The notes below the pieces were generated by a model, which saw nothing but the letters and a program-made list of their open reading frames with translations, made no database searches and had not been told where the DNA came from. Made by a program: the position numbers and the translations under genes. Positions 1 to 7,435 of a DNA stretch of 18,904 bases are shown here, in pieces. Origin of the DNA: UBA6022 sp032154105 (lineage in GTDB: Bacteria > Patescibacteriota > Saccharimonadia > Saccharimonadales > Saccharimonadaceae); NCBI GenBank assembly GCA_032154105.1, contig JALDYI010000010.1, forward strand, positions 1 through 18,904. Direction: 5' to 3'. The number at the start of each line of letters is the position of its first letter. Within the stretch, counting starts at the first letter, position 1.

Positions 1-22
1 CCCTAAAGCGCACATCGGCACA

Positions 23-57
23 AACCTAGCAGCTTAGCATAACTGAGCTTTTAGGTT
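23..57 (-). terminator. possible stem-loop terminator after mutM
   Basis: Just past the mutM stop there is a two-part stem: AACCTA (23-28) with TAGGTT (52-57), and inside it AGCTTAG (31-37) with CTGAGCT (43-49, one G-U pair) around loop CATAA. There is no long T run after it on the minus strand, so termination is only inferred from position. It could also be part of a structure that continues left of the window. Confidence 0.35.
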
Positions 58-63
58 CGTAGC

Positions 64-930
64 TTAGAGCACCTGACAATATGGACAAATGTGCGTACCG
101 CGGCCAGCTGCTTTAAATTTGATAATCTCACTACCGCAGCGCGGACACGCCAGACCTTCACGACGAAAGACGCGCGCGAAGTCCATGTAGCTCCCCCGCC
201 TACCTTCGGCATTGACATAATTTTTATCGGTACTGCCACCTTTTTCGATTGCCATATTCATCACCAAGCGCAGTTCGGCGTACAAAGCCTCAAATTCATC
301 GGGAGTAATCGAACCAACAAGCCGCTTCGGATGAACCTTGGCGCCCCACAGGCTTTCGTCGGCATAGATATTGCCGACACCAGCAATAACCGACTGGTCG
401 AGCAGCGCCGCCTTGATGCTCGTTTTTGCCCGGCGCGTAAATCGCGCGGTAAATGCCACAGCCGTAAAGTCATCTTCAAGCGGCTCGGGCCCCACCTTCT
501 GCATAAACGGCATATCGGCTACTTCCGTCGTCGGTACGAGCTTCATCCAGCCAAATTTACGCTGGTCGTTGAAATACAACTTCGCTCCGTCGGCAAACTC
601 AAGTGTTGCCCGGGTCGAACGATCGGGCAGTTCGCCAATGAGACTCTCGTTCGGATGGCCCGCGCCAAACGTCTCTTCGCCACGAAAGACCAGTTGCCCC
701 GTCATCTTGAGATGGATGACAAGCGTATAGTTTGTTGATAGGTCAATCAGCAGCACCTTGGCACGGCGCCGCACATCAAGAATAGTTGCCCCCTGTAGAA
801 ATAGCAGTACATCGTGTTCGCTATTGGGGAATGATTTTGGCGTATCGTGCACTTGGCTGCGGATTTGGCGGCCGATAATAAGCTGATGCAGCCCGCGCCG
901 AACCGTCTCGACTTCAGGTAGCTCAGGCAT
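64..930 (-). CDS. mutM: formamidopyrimidine-DNA glycosylase (MutM/Fpg)
   Basis: This enzyme removes oxidised purines such as 8-oxoguanine from DNA and cuts the strand at the abasic site. The 288-residue protein begins PELPEVET after Met, with the catalytic Pro2 and Glu3, and has a conserved Lys in RRRAKVL. A helix-two-turn-helix region (ALLDQSVIAGVGNIYADE) is followed by a four-cysteine zinc finger at the C-terminus (CPRC and CPYC). The ATG at 930 is chosen because Pro must follow the initiator Met; a GTG at 936 would bury it. The start overlaps the stop of the upstream HAD gene (ATGCCTGA), so the two are co-transcribed and probably translationally coupled, with AGGTG in the HAD end as a likely ribosome site. 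Length and motifs are normal for the family. Confidence 0.96.
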   Translation of the reverse strand: MPELPEVETVRRGLHQLIIGRQIRSQVHDTPKSFPNSEHDVLLFLQGATILDVRRRAKVLLIDLSTNYTLVIHLKMTGQLVFRGEETFGAGHPNESLIGELPDRSTRATLEFADGAKLYFNDQRKFGWMKLVPTTEVADMPFMQKVGPEPLEDDFTAVAFTARFTRRAKTSIKAALLDQSVIAGVGNIYADESLWGAKVHPKRLVGSITPDEFEALYAELRLVMNMAIEKGGSTDKNYVNAEGRRGSYMDFARVFRREGLACPRCGSEIIKFKAAGRGTHICPYCQVL

Positions 931-1501
931 CAACACCTGTTCGCAGATGCTCGTCCACCGATCGCCTTGTCTGCTCGACGGTCGAATACACTACGCCTTT
1001 CATGCCAGTTTGTCGTGCGCCTTCGATATTGACTAGAAGGTCATCGATCATCACGCATTCCTCAGGCAGAACACCGAGCTTACGAGCAGTAAACTCAAAA
1101 ATAGCAGGGTTCGGCTTTGTCATACCAATATCACTCGATAGAACGACCACATCAAATAGCTCAGACTGTTCGGCAGGGCTAAAGAGCCCGTTCATCACAT
1201 CACTACCGACATTACTCAAAAGGCCAATCTTATACTCGGACTTCATACTTCTTAGGTAGTCCACGAGTAGCTCATTTCGAATGTGCTGCTTTGCAGTAAT
1301 CGCTTCAAGTTCCGCTGGGCTCATACTCAGAATCTCGCTAGCCTTGTCGAAATATTCCTGGCGAGAAATATAGCCGTAATCGGAGCTCATACTAAGGTCG
1401 TTGAGCTCCTGACGCTGATCTGGAGGTAGAAGTTGTCGTAGATGACCAAGACTCCCGTGATAGAGGACGCCGAAGCAATCAAAAATGAGGGCACGTATCA
1501 T
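923..1501 (-). CDS. HAD-superfamily phosphatase, subfamily IA type
   Basis: A 192-residue haloacid-dehalogenase-like hydrolase, probably a small-molecule phosphatase acting in the cytoplasm. The four HAD motifs are visible: FDCFGVL with nucleophile Asp8, LLSN with Ser96, TKPNP with Lys129, and MIDD with Asp153/Asp154. The second Asp of the usual DxD motif is Phe10, a pattern also seen in the YihX-like group (FDLGNV), so this looks like a family variant and not a dead enzyme. The substrate cannot be told from sequence. It is first in an operon with mutM. The start is supported by a TATAAT box exactly six bases upstream, which predicts a leaderless message. Confidence 0.88.
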   Translation of the reverse strand: MIRALIFDCFGVLYHGSLGHLRQLLPPDQRQELNDLSMSSDYGYISRQEYFDKASEILSMSPAELEAITAKQHIRNELLVDYLRSMKSEYKIGLLSNVGSDVMNGLFSPAEQSELFDVVVLSSDIGMTKPNPAIFEFTARKLGVLPEECVMIDDLLVNIEGARQTGMKGVVYSTVEQTRRSVDEHLRTGVDA

Positions 1502-1507
1502 GCCCTC

Positions 1508-1513
1508 ATTATA
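1508..1513 (-). promoter_or_regulatory. -10 box of the HAD-mutM operon (leaderless)
   Basis: TATAAT on the minus strand, then GAGGGC, then ATG at 1501. Counting the last T as -7 puts +1 at the A of the start codon. No clear -35 and no TGn extension. The gap to the preceding gene is only 27 bases. Confidence 0.7.
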
Positions 1514-1528
1514 CCCTGTTTGCTCTAT

Positions 1529-2128
1529 TTAAAGATCGATGGAACTAATGAGCTGAGCGCCGTCGGGAATCTGTCCGACAAAGAGGCTCTTGAGCTGCGT
1601 AGTGCTTGCTGCAAGCGAGCCCTTTGAGCCGCCACAGGTTGATGTCCAAAGGCGCTTCACTGCCTGGCCAGCTTGAACCGTCTCAAACTCGTACACTGTA
1701 CCAGTGGCGCAAATACCGCGCGTATCATCCTTGTCGCCTTCAAAAGCCGTGCCCTTCATGGCATTGGCAAGGTCAAGCGCATGAACAAACTCGTCGTATG
1801 CTTTGGCGTTGTTACCGAATGATTTGGTTTGAATCGTCGACTGGAGATACCCGCTATAGGTGGTTGCGGTACGGCTCGATGGACTGACAGCAATGCGGTA
1901 CGAGCGGAAATTCTCATCAGCCACAATAGGACCGCGGACAGTCATGCGCACCGAGCGATCAACGCCAGTATTAAGCAGTGATTCACGTCCGACGTCGACA
2001 CTCGGCTGAGTATTGCCACCGCCCCTAAATACCGCCTGACCAAGCGACACAATGGCAGAGATGGCAATGATAATAATGATCACCACTAAAGCGATCGGAA
2101 TAATTCGTGATAATTTACCTCGTTGCAT
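1529..2128 (-). CDS. membrane-anchored protein of unknown function
   Basis: I do not recognise this 199-residue protein. Residues 1-8 are basic, residues 9-32 form one very hydrophobic helix rich in Ile and Val, and the remaining 165 residues are polar, so it is probably anchored in the membrane with its bulk outside. The outer part has two cysteines (GICATG and STCGGS), which could form a disulfide. There is no class III prepilin cleavage motif, so it is not a pilin like its neighbours. The start is well supported: it has the strongest promoter in the window (TTGACA, 17-base spacer, TGATAAAAT), ending six bases before the ATG. It is a single-gene unit or the head of a read-through unit into the HAD-mutM operon, 27 bases downstream. 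Confidence 0.85.
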   Translation of the reverse strand: MQRGKLSRIIPIALVVIIIIIAISAIVSLGQAVFRGGGNTQPSVDVGRESLLNTGVDRSVRMTVRGPIVADENFRSYRIAVSPSSRTATTYSGYLQSTIQTKSFGNNAKAYDEFVHALDLANAMKGTAFEGDKDDTRGICATGTVYEFETVQAGQAVKRLWTSTCGGSKGSLAASTTQLKSLFVGQIPDGAQLISSIDL

Positions 2129-2134
2129 GAAGTA

Positions 2135-2163
2135 ATTTTATCACTTTTAACTAAAAATGTCAA
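2135..2163 (-). promoter_or_regulatory. consensus promoter with -35 and extended -10, leaderless
   Basis: On the minus strand: TTGACA at 2163-2158, a 17-base spacer ending in TGA, TAAAAT at 2140-2135, then TACTTC and ATG at 2128. The -35 is a perfect match to the sigma-70 consensus. The predicted +1 is the A of the ATG. Confidence 0.85.
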
Positions 2164-2176
2164 TCGGTCCCAAGGT

Positions 2177-2665
2177 CTACAATGCCCACGGTGCCCAGGG
2201 ACTGACAGTATCTGCCGAGTCATACCCAACCGAGCCATACACCCCCGACCATGTACTCATGCCGATCAGTTCGCAGGTAGTAGACCCGTACAAAGTCACT
2301 GCATGCTCGGACAGGCCGCTCGAACTGGTATATTTATACTGCTTACCCGAACGAGTGCGAGCCGACAATGCAAATTCATTCGTGCTGACATTTCTACAAA
2401 AATAAAGATTGTTTTGGGATGTTTGATAGGCTGATTTTGAGATCTTTATATCCATCGCTGCACTAGGCATCGGATATGCGCCGGGCTCTACGCCCTCAAG
2501 AGAAATCTTCTTTGCAAAGGCGTTTAAATCATTCTGCACAGCTGTATTATAAGCTCTATCTTGGATGCCATTATAGGCAACAACAGTAATCACCGCTAAA
2601 ATGCCAATGATGACAATGACAATCAGGAGCTCGACGATAGTGAAGCCGGGGTATTGTTTTCTCAT
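2177..2665 (-). CDS. type IV pilin-like protein (first of three)
   Basis: A 162-residue prepilin. A short leader MRKQYPG is followed by FTIVELLIVIVIIGILA, the class III signal: cleavage after Gly7, with Glu at position +5 of the mature protein. The hydrophobic N-terminal helix runs to AYNGIQ, a motif shared with the two other pilins here. The C-terminal domain is rich in Ser, Thr and Tyr and has two cysteines (YFC, TTC), suggesting one disulfide. It would be processed by a prepilin peptidase and assembled into, or prime, a type IV pilus; no assembly genes are in the window. It lies 61 bases downstream of dut and has its own candidate promoter. Major or minor pilin cannot be decided. Confidence 0.9.
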   Translation of the reverse strand: MRKQYPGFTIVELLIVIVIIGILAVITVVAYNGIQDRAYNTAVQNDLNAFAKKISLEGVEPGAYPMPSAAMDIKISKSAYQTSQNNLYFCRNVSTNEFALSARTRSGKQYKYTSSSGLSEHAVTLYGSTTCELIGMSTWSGVYGSVGYDSADTVSPWAPWAL

Positions 2666-2677
2666 ACTCTATCGCAG

Positions 2678-2706
2678 AGTATGAAGCATAAACTATATAG
2701 GGTCAA
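2678..2706 (-). promoter_or_regulatory. candidate promoter of the first pilin, overlapping an inverted repeat
   Basis: TTGACC (2706-2701), 17-base spacer, CATACT (2683-2678); this gives a leader of about six bases. An 8-bp inverted repeat, CATACTCT at 2663-2670 and AGAGTATG at 2676-2683, covers both the -10 and the start codon and could be an operator. The -10 is a weak match, so this is tentative. Confidence 0.4.
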
Positions 2707-2726
2707 GAAACCAGCAGACCAAATGG

Positions 2727-3182
2727 CTAGGCTATGCTCGTCGCAGCGCCGGTACTACCAAAGCCACCAGCACCCCGCTCGGTATCATCAAGCATTGCCA
2801 CTTCTCCCCACATCACCTGTTCGTAGCGAGCAAAGATCATTTGAGCAATGCGCATGCCAGGCTCGATAACAAAAGACTCACTACTAAGATTGATCACCAG
2901 CGCACCAACCTCGCCGCGGTAGTCGCTATCGATCGTACCGACGCCGTTGACCATCGTAATGCCATGCTTACTACTGAGACCGCTACGGGCACGTATCTGC
3001 GCCTCATAGCCTTCTGGCAAAGCTATGGCAATACCAGTCGGCACAACCGCACGCTCGAGCGGTCCTAATGTAAGCGGACTATCAAGACGTGCATGCAAGT
3101 CCATTCCCGCTGAACCATTCGTCTGATACTGCGGCAGCTGCGTATCCTCATGCAGCCGTACAACCTTAATCTCAACGCTCAT
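2727..3182 (-). CDS. dut: dUTP diphosphatase (dUTPase)
   Basis: It hydrolyses dUTP to dUMP and pyrophosphate, keeping uracil out of DNA and supplying dUMP for thymidylate synthesis. The 151-residue trimeric-type protein shows all five family motifs in order: AGMDLHA, ARSGLSSKHGI, GTIDSDYRGE (with the catalytic Asp), RIAQMIF and RGAGGFGSTG, the last being the flexible P-loop-like tail. Its ATG abuts the polA stop (TAGATG), and GGGGAGA inside the polA end is a good ribosome site eight bases upstream, so it is coupled to polA. The pairing makes sense: a DNA polymerase and the enzyme that clears its unwanted substrate. Confidence 0.97.
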   Translation of the reverse strand: MSVEIKVVRLHEDTQLPQYQTNGSAGMDLHARLDSPLTLGPLERAVVPTGIAIALPEGYEAQIRARSGLSSKHGITMVNGVGTIDSDYRGEVGALVINLSSESFVIEPGMRIAQMIFARYEQVMWGEVAMLDDTERGAGGFGSTGAATSIA

Positions 3183-5738
3183 CTATAATTCTCCCCAATT
3201 CTTACCAATCGACACATCAACGTTTAACTTAATCTTTAGCTCCGGGTAAATATTCTCCATCGTTGCCCTCAGCAGCTCGGCAACCTTGTCGGCATTTTCA
3301 GTTGGACATTCAATCAAGATACTGTCGTGGATTTGTAGGATTTGCTCGCCCAAATCGCCAAGTTTTTTATCAACTTCGATCATCGCCATTTTCATAAGGT
3401 CAGCCTCTGTTCCCTGGATTGGCATGTTGGCAGCGGCGCGCTTGGCACCTTCGCGCACCATAAAGTTGCTGCTATTTACATCGGGTGTCGGTCGTCGTCG
3501 TCCAAAATACGTTTCAACGTAGCCTTCCGAGGCGGCTTTGCGTAGCGTTTCATCAATGAAAGCACGGATTGGCGCACGGATCGCAAAGTACTGATCGATA
3601 AACTCCTTAGCCTGCGTAAAGTTCATGCCAGTTGCAGCCGAAAGCCCGTGCGGGCTCATGCCGTAGAGTACCCCGAAGTTGATCACCTTTGCATCACGAC
3701 GCTGAGCCTTCGTGACGTCATCCATCGGAATGCCATAGACTTCGCTTGCCGTCTTGGTGTGAATATCCACGTCGCCATTAAAGTCGTTGATCAGCTTTTT
3801 GTCGTCCGCAAGTACCGCCGCAAGACGCAACTCAAACTGCGAATAGTCAGCGCTGACAAATACTTTGTCGCCGTCCGGAACGAAAGCCTCGCGAATTTTG
3901 CGGCCAAGCTCGGTACGTACCGGAATATTCTGAAGATTTGGATTTGTCGATGATAGCCGACCAGTACTCGCAACGTCTTGGTTGAATGTCGTATGGACCC
4001 GCCCGTGCTCATCGGCCAATTTTGGCAATGTATCAATGTAGGTATTCTTCAGCTTGGCAAGCTCGCGTGTTCGCTCAATTAGTTCAACGATCGGATGCTG
4101 GCCGCGCAGCTTATCGAGCTCTTTTTGGCCTGTACTGTAGCCTGTCTTGCCCTTCTTGATGCCAGTAGTCGGCAGCTGCAGCTTCGTAAAGAGGACTTCT
4201 GATAACTGCGCTGGACTTGCTATATTAAACTCATGTCCAACCATTGCATACATTTCTTGCTCAAGCTTGGCATGCTCAGCGCCGAGTTCGTCGCTCATGC
4301 GCGCCAAGAATGCGTTATCGATCTTGATGCCGCGTCGTTCCATCGCAAATAGGTGATACGTCAGCGGGAAGTCGAGCTCATACGCAACCTTGGCAAGCTT
4401 TGGTTCGCTCGAAAAAGCGGTAGTCTGCTCGTCGTAGAGGCGCCAAAATGCGGCTAATGTTGCCGCCGAACCAACAATCGACTCGCCGATCAATCCATCC
4501 AGACTGCGGTCGCGCAACAACGAGTCGATCAAGAACGCTGCTTGGTGGATATCGTGCAGTTCGTAAAAACGTACATTGATACCAAAATCAGCAAGCTGAT
4601 GATAGAGCAGCTTGCTGTCATAGCTAATAACCCTCGCCAGCTCAAGCACACGCCATACACTCGCATCAACTTCACCAATCGGAAGTACGTGCACCGTTTT
4701 CGTGTCGGTCGATAACCATAGCTGCTGCGATTCAACATCAAAATGAAGTGCCACTGGACCATCGACAGACAGCGTTTCAGGCCATGGTACTACAGAGAGT
4801 GGCGCAAGCGTCGACGGCACCGCACTATCAAATAGCCCCACTTGGCTACTATCAACCGGCGCGTCACGCATATGTTTCGGAAGGCGGCGAACCAATGAGC
4901 TAAATTCAAATTTTTGCAGAATAGTAGCAACCGCAGCAAGATCCGTATTTTTAACATCCGCCTTTGCCCAATCCAGCTCAACCGGCGCGTCGGTCCAAAT
5001 GCGCCCAACCTCTTTACTCATAAAGGCTAGGTTTTTGCCAGCCTCGAGCTTCTTCGCTGTGGTCGGTTTGATGTCAGCTAAGTGCTCATAGACATTTTCG
5101 AGTGTGGTAAATTCTTGGAGCAGCTGGATGCCCGTCTTTTCGCCAATACCCGGCACACCAGGTAGGTTGTCAGATGAGTCGCCCTTAAGTGACTTTAAAT
5201 CGAGGAATTGCTCAACGCCAATCCCGTACTTATTTTCAAAGTAATCAACATCGAATTCTTCGATATTACTCAGGCCATTTTTAAGGGCATACACTTTTGT
5301 CGTTGAGTTAATAAGCTGCAGCGCATCGAGGTCACTTGTCAGCAAGCACGTCTCAATGCCCTCTTCGCCCGCCTGCTTGGCAAAGGCCCCGAGAATATCG
5401 TCAGCTTCGTAGTCGTCGAGCTCATAGAGTGGCCACCCAAATGCATCAAGTAGTTCAAACAGCATCGGTAATTGTGCATAAAAATCGTCGGGTGCTTTTT
5501 TGCGGCCAGCTTTGTATTCTGGATAAATCTCTCGGCGTTTGCGAATATTGGTGCCTTTTTTATCCCAAGCTACGGCCACGTAGTCCGGCTCGAGTTTTTT
5601 GATAAGTTCAATCGCCAATGATGCGAAACCGAATACACCACCAGTCGGCGTTCCGTCCTTGAGGCTTAGCCCTGGCATCGCATAGTAGCCCCTATAAAAT
5701 ACTGATTTTCCGTCGATTACTGCCAGGCGTTTTGTCAT
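3183..5738 (-). CDS. polA: DNA polymerase I
   Basis: Family A DNA polymerase, 851 residues, for repair and Okazaki-fragment processing. Residues 1 to about 290 are the 5'-3' exonuclease/flap nuclease domain (Asp-rich motifs such as YEADDILGA and the helix-hairpin-helix LPGVPGIGEKT). The middle is a 3'-5' exonuclease fold that looks inactive: DVES keeps the first Asp and Glu, but the later Asp positions are not present (YDSKLLYHQL). The C-terminal polymerase domain is intact, with motif A (DYSQFELR), motif B (RRDAKVINFGVLYGMS) and motif C (QIHDS, near residue 802). It is first in an operon with dut. The start is supported by TGATATACT placed six bases upstream, predicting a leaderless message. 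Confidence 0.98.
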   Translation of the reverse strand: MTKRLAVIDGKSVFYRGYYAMPGLSLKDGTPTGGVFGFASLAIELIKKLEPDYVAVAWDKKGTNIRKRREIYPEYKAGRKKAPDDFYAQLPMLFELLDAFGWPLYELDDYEADDILGAFAKQAGEEGIETCLLTSDLDALQLINSTTKVYALKNGLSNIEEFDVDYFENKYGIGVEQFLDLKSLKGDSSDNLPGVPGIGEKTGIQLLQEFTTLENVYEHLADIKPTTAKKLEAGKNLAFMSKEVGRIWTDAPVELDWAKADVKNTDLAAVATILQKFEFSSLVRRLPKHMRDAPVDSSQVGLFDSAVPSTLAPLSVVPWPETLSVDGPVALHFDVESQQLWLSTDTKTVHVLPIGEVDASVWRVLELARVISYDSKLLYHQLADFGINVRFYELHDIHQAAFLIDSLLRDRSLDGLIGESIVGSAATLAAFWRLYDEQTTAFSSEPKLAKVAYELDFPLTYHLFAMERRGIKIDNAFLARMSDELGAEHAKLEQEMYAMVGHEFNIASPAQLSEVLFTKLQLPTTGIKKGKTGYSTGQKELDKLRGQHPIVELIERTRELAKLKNTYIDTLPKLADEHGRVHTTFNQDVASTGRLSSTNPNLQNIPVRTELGRKIREAFVPDGDKVFVSADYSQFELRLAAVLADDKKLINDFNGDVDIHTKTASEVYGIPMDDVTKAQRRDAKVINFGVLYGMSPHGLSAATGMNFTQAKEFIDQYFAIRAPIRAFIDETLRKAASEGYVETYFGRRRPTPDVNSSNFMVREGAKRAAANMPIQGTEADLMKMAMIEVDKKLGDLGEQILQIHDSILIECPTENADKVAELLRATMENIYPELKIKLNVDVSIGKNWGEL

Positions 5739-5744
5739 ACCTTC

Positions 5745-5753
5745 AGTATATCA
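5745..5753 (-). promoter_or_regulatory. extended -10 of polA-dut (leaderless)
   Basis: TGATATACT on the minus strand, then GAAGGT, then ATG at 5738. Predicted +1 is the A of ATG. No good -35 at the 17-base distance. Confidence 0.75.
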
Positions 5754-5764
5754 CCTCTGTTATA

Positions 5765-6340
5765 TTAGAAAGTAAAAACCTCGACGATACACCGCGTATA
5801 GCCACTCACACGCTGTGTATACTTAGCCCCTGTCAATGTCAGATTATCATAGCCAGGAGTGGGCGATAAAACATTCGCTAGTCCACAGTCACTACTTGGT
5901 CCGACCGTGTAATAAAGCACTCCACGGCTATCGCCGTAGTAATTAGCATGAAACCACATTTGCCCAGTTGGCGTACTGCCGCCGTACCTGCTTAACTGCG
6001 GCGTTGCCACTCCTGAATAAGTGGCGAGTGCTTGGTTAAATGCGGTGTCATACGGTGTATTTGAGTTCCATGCATCCGAACTCGCACATACGCCCCCCGT
6101 GATAGTTGAAGCTGGTGCGATACACGAAGATACAGTCGGTCGCCCCAGGTCAGCCTCGTACGTTTTCAATCCCTTAACAAAAGCCGATGCCTGACTAATT
6201 GTTTTTGTTGATTCTGCGCGCTCCTGAATACCGTTGTACGCAACGATTGTTATTGCCGCCAAGATACCAATAACTACAATAACAATAAGTAGCTCAACAA
6301 TAGTGAAGCCGGACCGCTTGTCGTGAATTAGCATGTGCAT
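5765..6340 (-). CDS. type IV pilin-like protein (second of three)
   Basis: A prepilin of 191 residues from the ATG at 6340. The leader MHMLIHDKRSG precedes FTIVELLIVIVVIGILA, giving cleavage after Gly and Glu at +5, and the helix continues to AYNGIQ. The outer domain contains four cysteines (SSC, GVC, SDC, TRC), enough for two disulfides, one of them close to the C-terminus. An upstream in-frame start at 6373 would add 11 residues before the promoter's predicted start site and is less likely. It sits alone between polA and whiB on the minus strand with its own extended -10 box. Role as a pilus subunit follows from the signal; its place in the fibre is unknown. Confidence 0.9.
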   Translation of the reverse strand: MHMLIHDKRSGFTIVELLIVIVVIGILAAITIVAYNGIQERAESTKTISQASAFVKGLKTYEADLGRPTVSSCIAPASTITGGVCASSDAWNSNTPYDTAFNQALATYSGVATPQLSRYGGSTPTGQMWFHANYYGDSRGVLYYTVGPSSDCGLANVLSPTPGYDNLTLTGAKYTQRVSGYTRCIVEVFTF

Positions 6341-6349
6341 AATGTACTC

Positions 6350-6358
6350 ATCATACCA
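6350..6358 (-). promoter_or_regulatory. extended -10 of the second pilin
   Basis: TGGTATGAT on the minus strand, then GAGTAC, then ATT ATG. The predicted +1 falls on an ATT codon three bases before the ATG at 6340, so the leader is three bases at most. A small stem (CCAGC/GCTGG around TTATG) ends at the TGG of this box and might be an operator. Confidence 0.6.
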
Positions 6359-6385
6359 GCCATAAGCTGGCACTCACAAGGTCAA

Positions 6386-6745
6386 CTATGTTGCATCGAC
6401 GACACTGTCAGTTTTGCGACGCAATTTGCGACGTTCGCGCTCGCTAAGGCCACCCCATATACCGAATCGCTCGTCATTAATAAGTGCATACTCCAAGCAG
6501 GTTGAGCGGACAGCGCAGCTGCCACATACTTTCTTGGCATCACGCGTGGATCCGCCTTTCTCAGGAAAGAACGCTTCTGGGCTGGTTTGCGCGCATAGTG
6601 CATCTGCCTGCCATCCGAGCCCATCATCATCGTCTACCTTAGCTTCCGTAAAAGCCACAACTGCCAACTCCTGCATTGCTCCTCGACTAAGCCTCTTAGG
6701 AACTTGCTCCTGCCTTGATGTTTGTACTGCACCTTTCGACTCCAT
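6386..6745 (-). CDS. WhiB-family iron-sulfur transcription factor
   Basis: A small (119-residue) redox- or nitric-oxide-sensing regulator of the WhiB type. Four cysteines (C51, C74, C77, C83; spacing CxxC then Cx5C) would bind a [4Fe-4S] cluster. GIWGG at 95-99 is the family's turn motif, and a basic tail (RERRKLRRK, 103-111) would contact DNA. In actinobacteria such proteins act by binding region 4 of the main sigma factor; the RpoD in this window is an obvious candidate partner, by inference. The ATG at 6745 is preferred over the one at 6751, because AGAGG at 6757-6753 is seven bases away. The first ~40 residues are poorly conserved in type and acidic near the end. It is divergent from the kinase gene across about 95 bases. 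Confidence 0.95.
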   Translation of the reverse strand: MESKGAVQTSRQEQVPKRLSRGAMQELAVVAFTEAKVDDDDGLGWQADALCAQTSPEAFFPEKGGSTRDAKKVCGSCAVRSTCLEYALINDERFGIWGGLSERERRKLRRKTDSVVDAT

Positions 6746-6777
6746 ATACATTCCTCTCGCTCACTAGATATGCGGCT

Positions 6778-6783
6778 ATGATA
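6778..6783 (-). promoter_or_regulatory. tentative -10 of whiB
   Basis: TATCAT on the minus strand would give a leader of about 26 bases carrying the AGAGG ribosome site. Unlike many neighbours, whiB thus seems to use a leader. No clear -35. Confidence 0.35.
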
Positions 6784-6824
6784 CTCGCATAGTAGGCTAT
6801 TCACAAGCATAGGCGCTATCTATT

Positions 6825-6833
6825 TGGTATACT
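6825..6833 (+). promoter_or_regulatory. extended -10 of the kinase-pilin operon (near-leaderless)
   Basis: TGGTATACT, then AAGTCTA, then ATG at 6841. The predicted +1 is at 6840, one base before the start codon. No ribosome site is visible. Confidence 0.7.
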
Positions 6834-6840
6834 AAGTCTA

Positions 6841-7416
6841 ATGAAACACTATGAAAACGTAAAAATCGTCGCCTTTGTAGGCCTGACTGGCAGTGGTAAG
6901 AGCTCAGCCGTCGACTACTTAACGGATAAAGGTTACCCAAAAGTCTACTTCGGCGGTGTTATCCTTGATGCCATGACCAAGGCTGGCCTCGAACATACAC
7001 AAGAGAATGAACGACCGTTTCGCGAAAAGCTACGTGAGCGCGAAGGTAAAGACTTCGTTGCCAATCGAATTGTTACGCAGATTCGTGGACTAATCGACGC
7101 CGGCCAACGACGCATTATTGCCGATGGACTTTATACCTGGACTGAATATAAAATTCTTAAAAAAGAATTTCCCGGCGAACTAACTGTCGTCGCCGTAGTT
7201 ACACCAAAACACTTACGCCATCATCGTCTGACGATGCGCCCTATTCGTCCACTTACTACCGAAGAAGCAAACCAGCGCGACTGGGCTGAAATCGAGAACC
7301 TCGAAAAAGGTGGCCCGATCGCCATTGCCGACCATTACATCATGAACGACGGCAACCTCGATCGCTTCCATGAACAAATTGATACCGAGCTCGAGCACAT
7401 CAAATTTTATAATTAG
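6841..7416 (+). CDS. P-loop kinase, dephospho-CoA kinase/NMP kinase-like
   Basis: A 191-residue P-loop NTPase. The Walker A motif GLTGSGKS is at residues 14-21, followed by a substrate-binding segment (KVYFGGVILDAM). The C-terminal half has a lid-like stretch with arginines (HRLTMRPIRP) and the pattern ADHYIMNDGNLDRF, which resembles the ending of dephospho-CoA kinases. It probably phosphorylates a nucleotide-like substrate, but I cannot tell whether it is the true CoaE or one of the related kinases of unknown substrate. It is first in a two-gene plus-strand operon, with a pilin 19 bases downstream; there is no obvious functional link between them. Confidence 0.85.
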   Translation: MKHYENVKIVAFVGLTGSGKSSAVDYLTDKGYPKVYFGGVILDAMTKAGLEHTQENERPFREKLREREGKDFVANRIVTQIRGLIDAGQRRIIADGLYTWTEYKILKKEFPGELTVVAVVTPKHLRHHRLTMRPIRPLTTEEANQRDWAEIENLEKGGPIAIADHYIMNDGNLDRFHEQIDTELEHIKFYN

Positions 7417-7435
7417 CAAACGCTAAGGGTGGGTT

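Noticed and set aside
91..738. 215-residue plus-strand frame opposite mutM
   Set aside because: Antisense shadow of a well-conserved glycosylase; its composition is that of a reverse frame.
931..936. GTG at 936 as mutM start
   Set aside because: The glycosylase needs Pro directly after the initiator Met; the ATG at 930 gives this.
6356..6372. Small stem CCAGC/GCTGG as terminator of whiB
   Set aside because: Only five base pairs and no T run; it is more likely to be chance or an operator at the pilin promoter.
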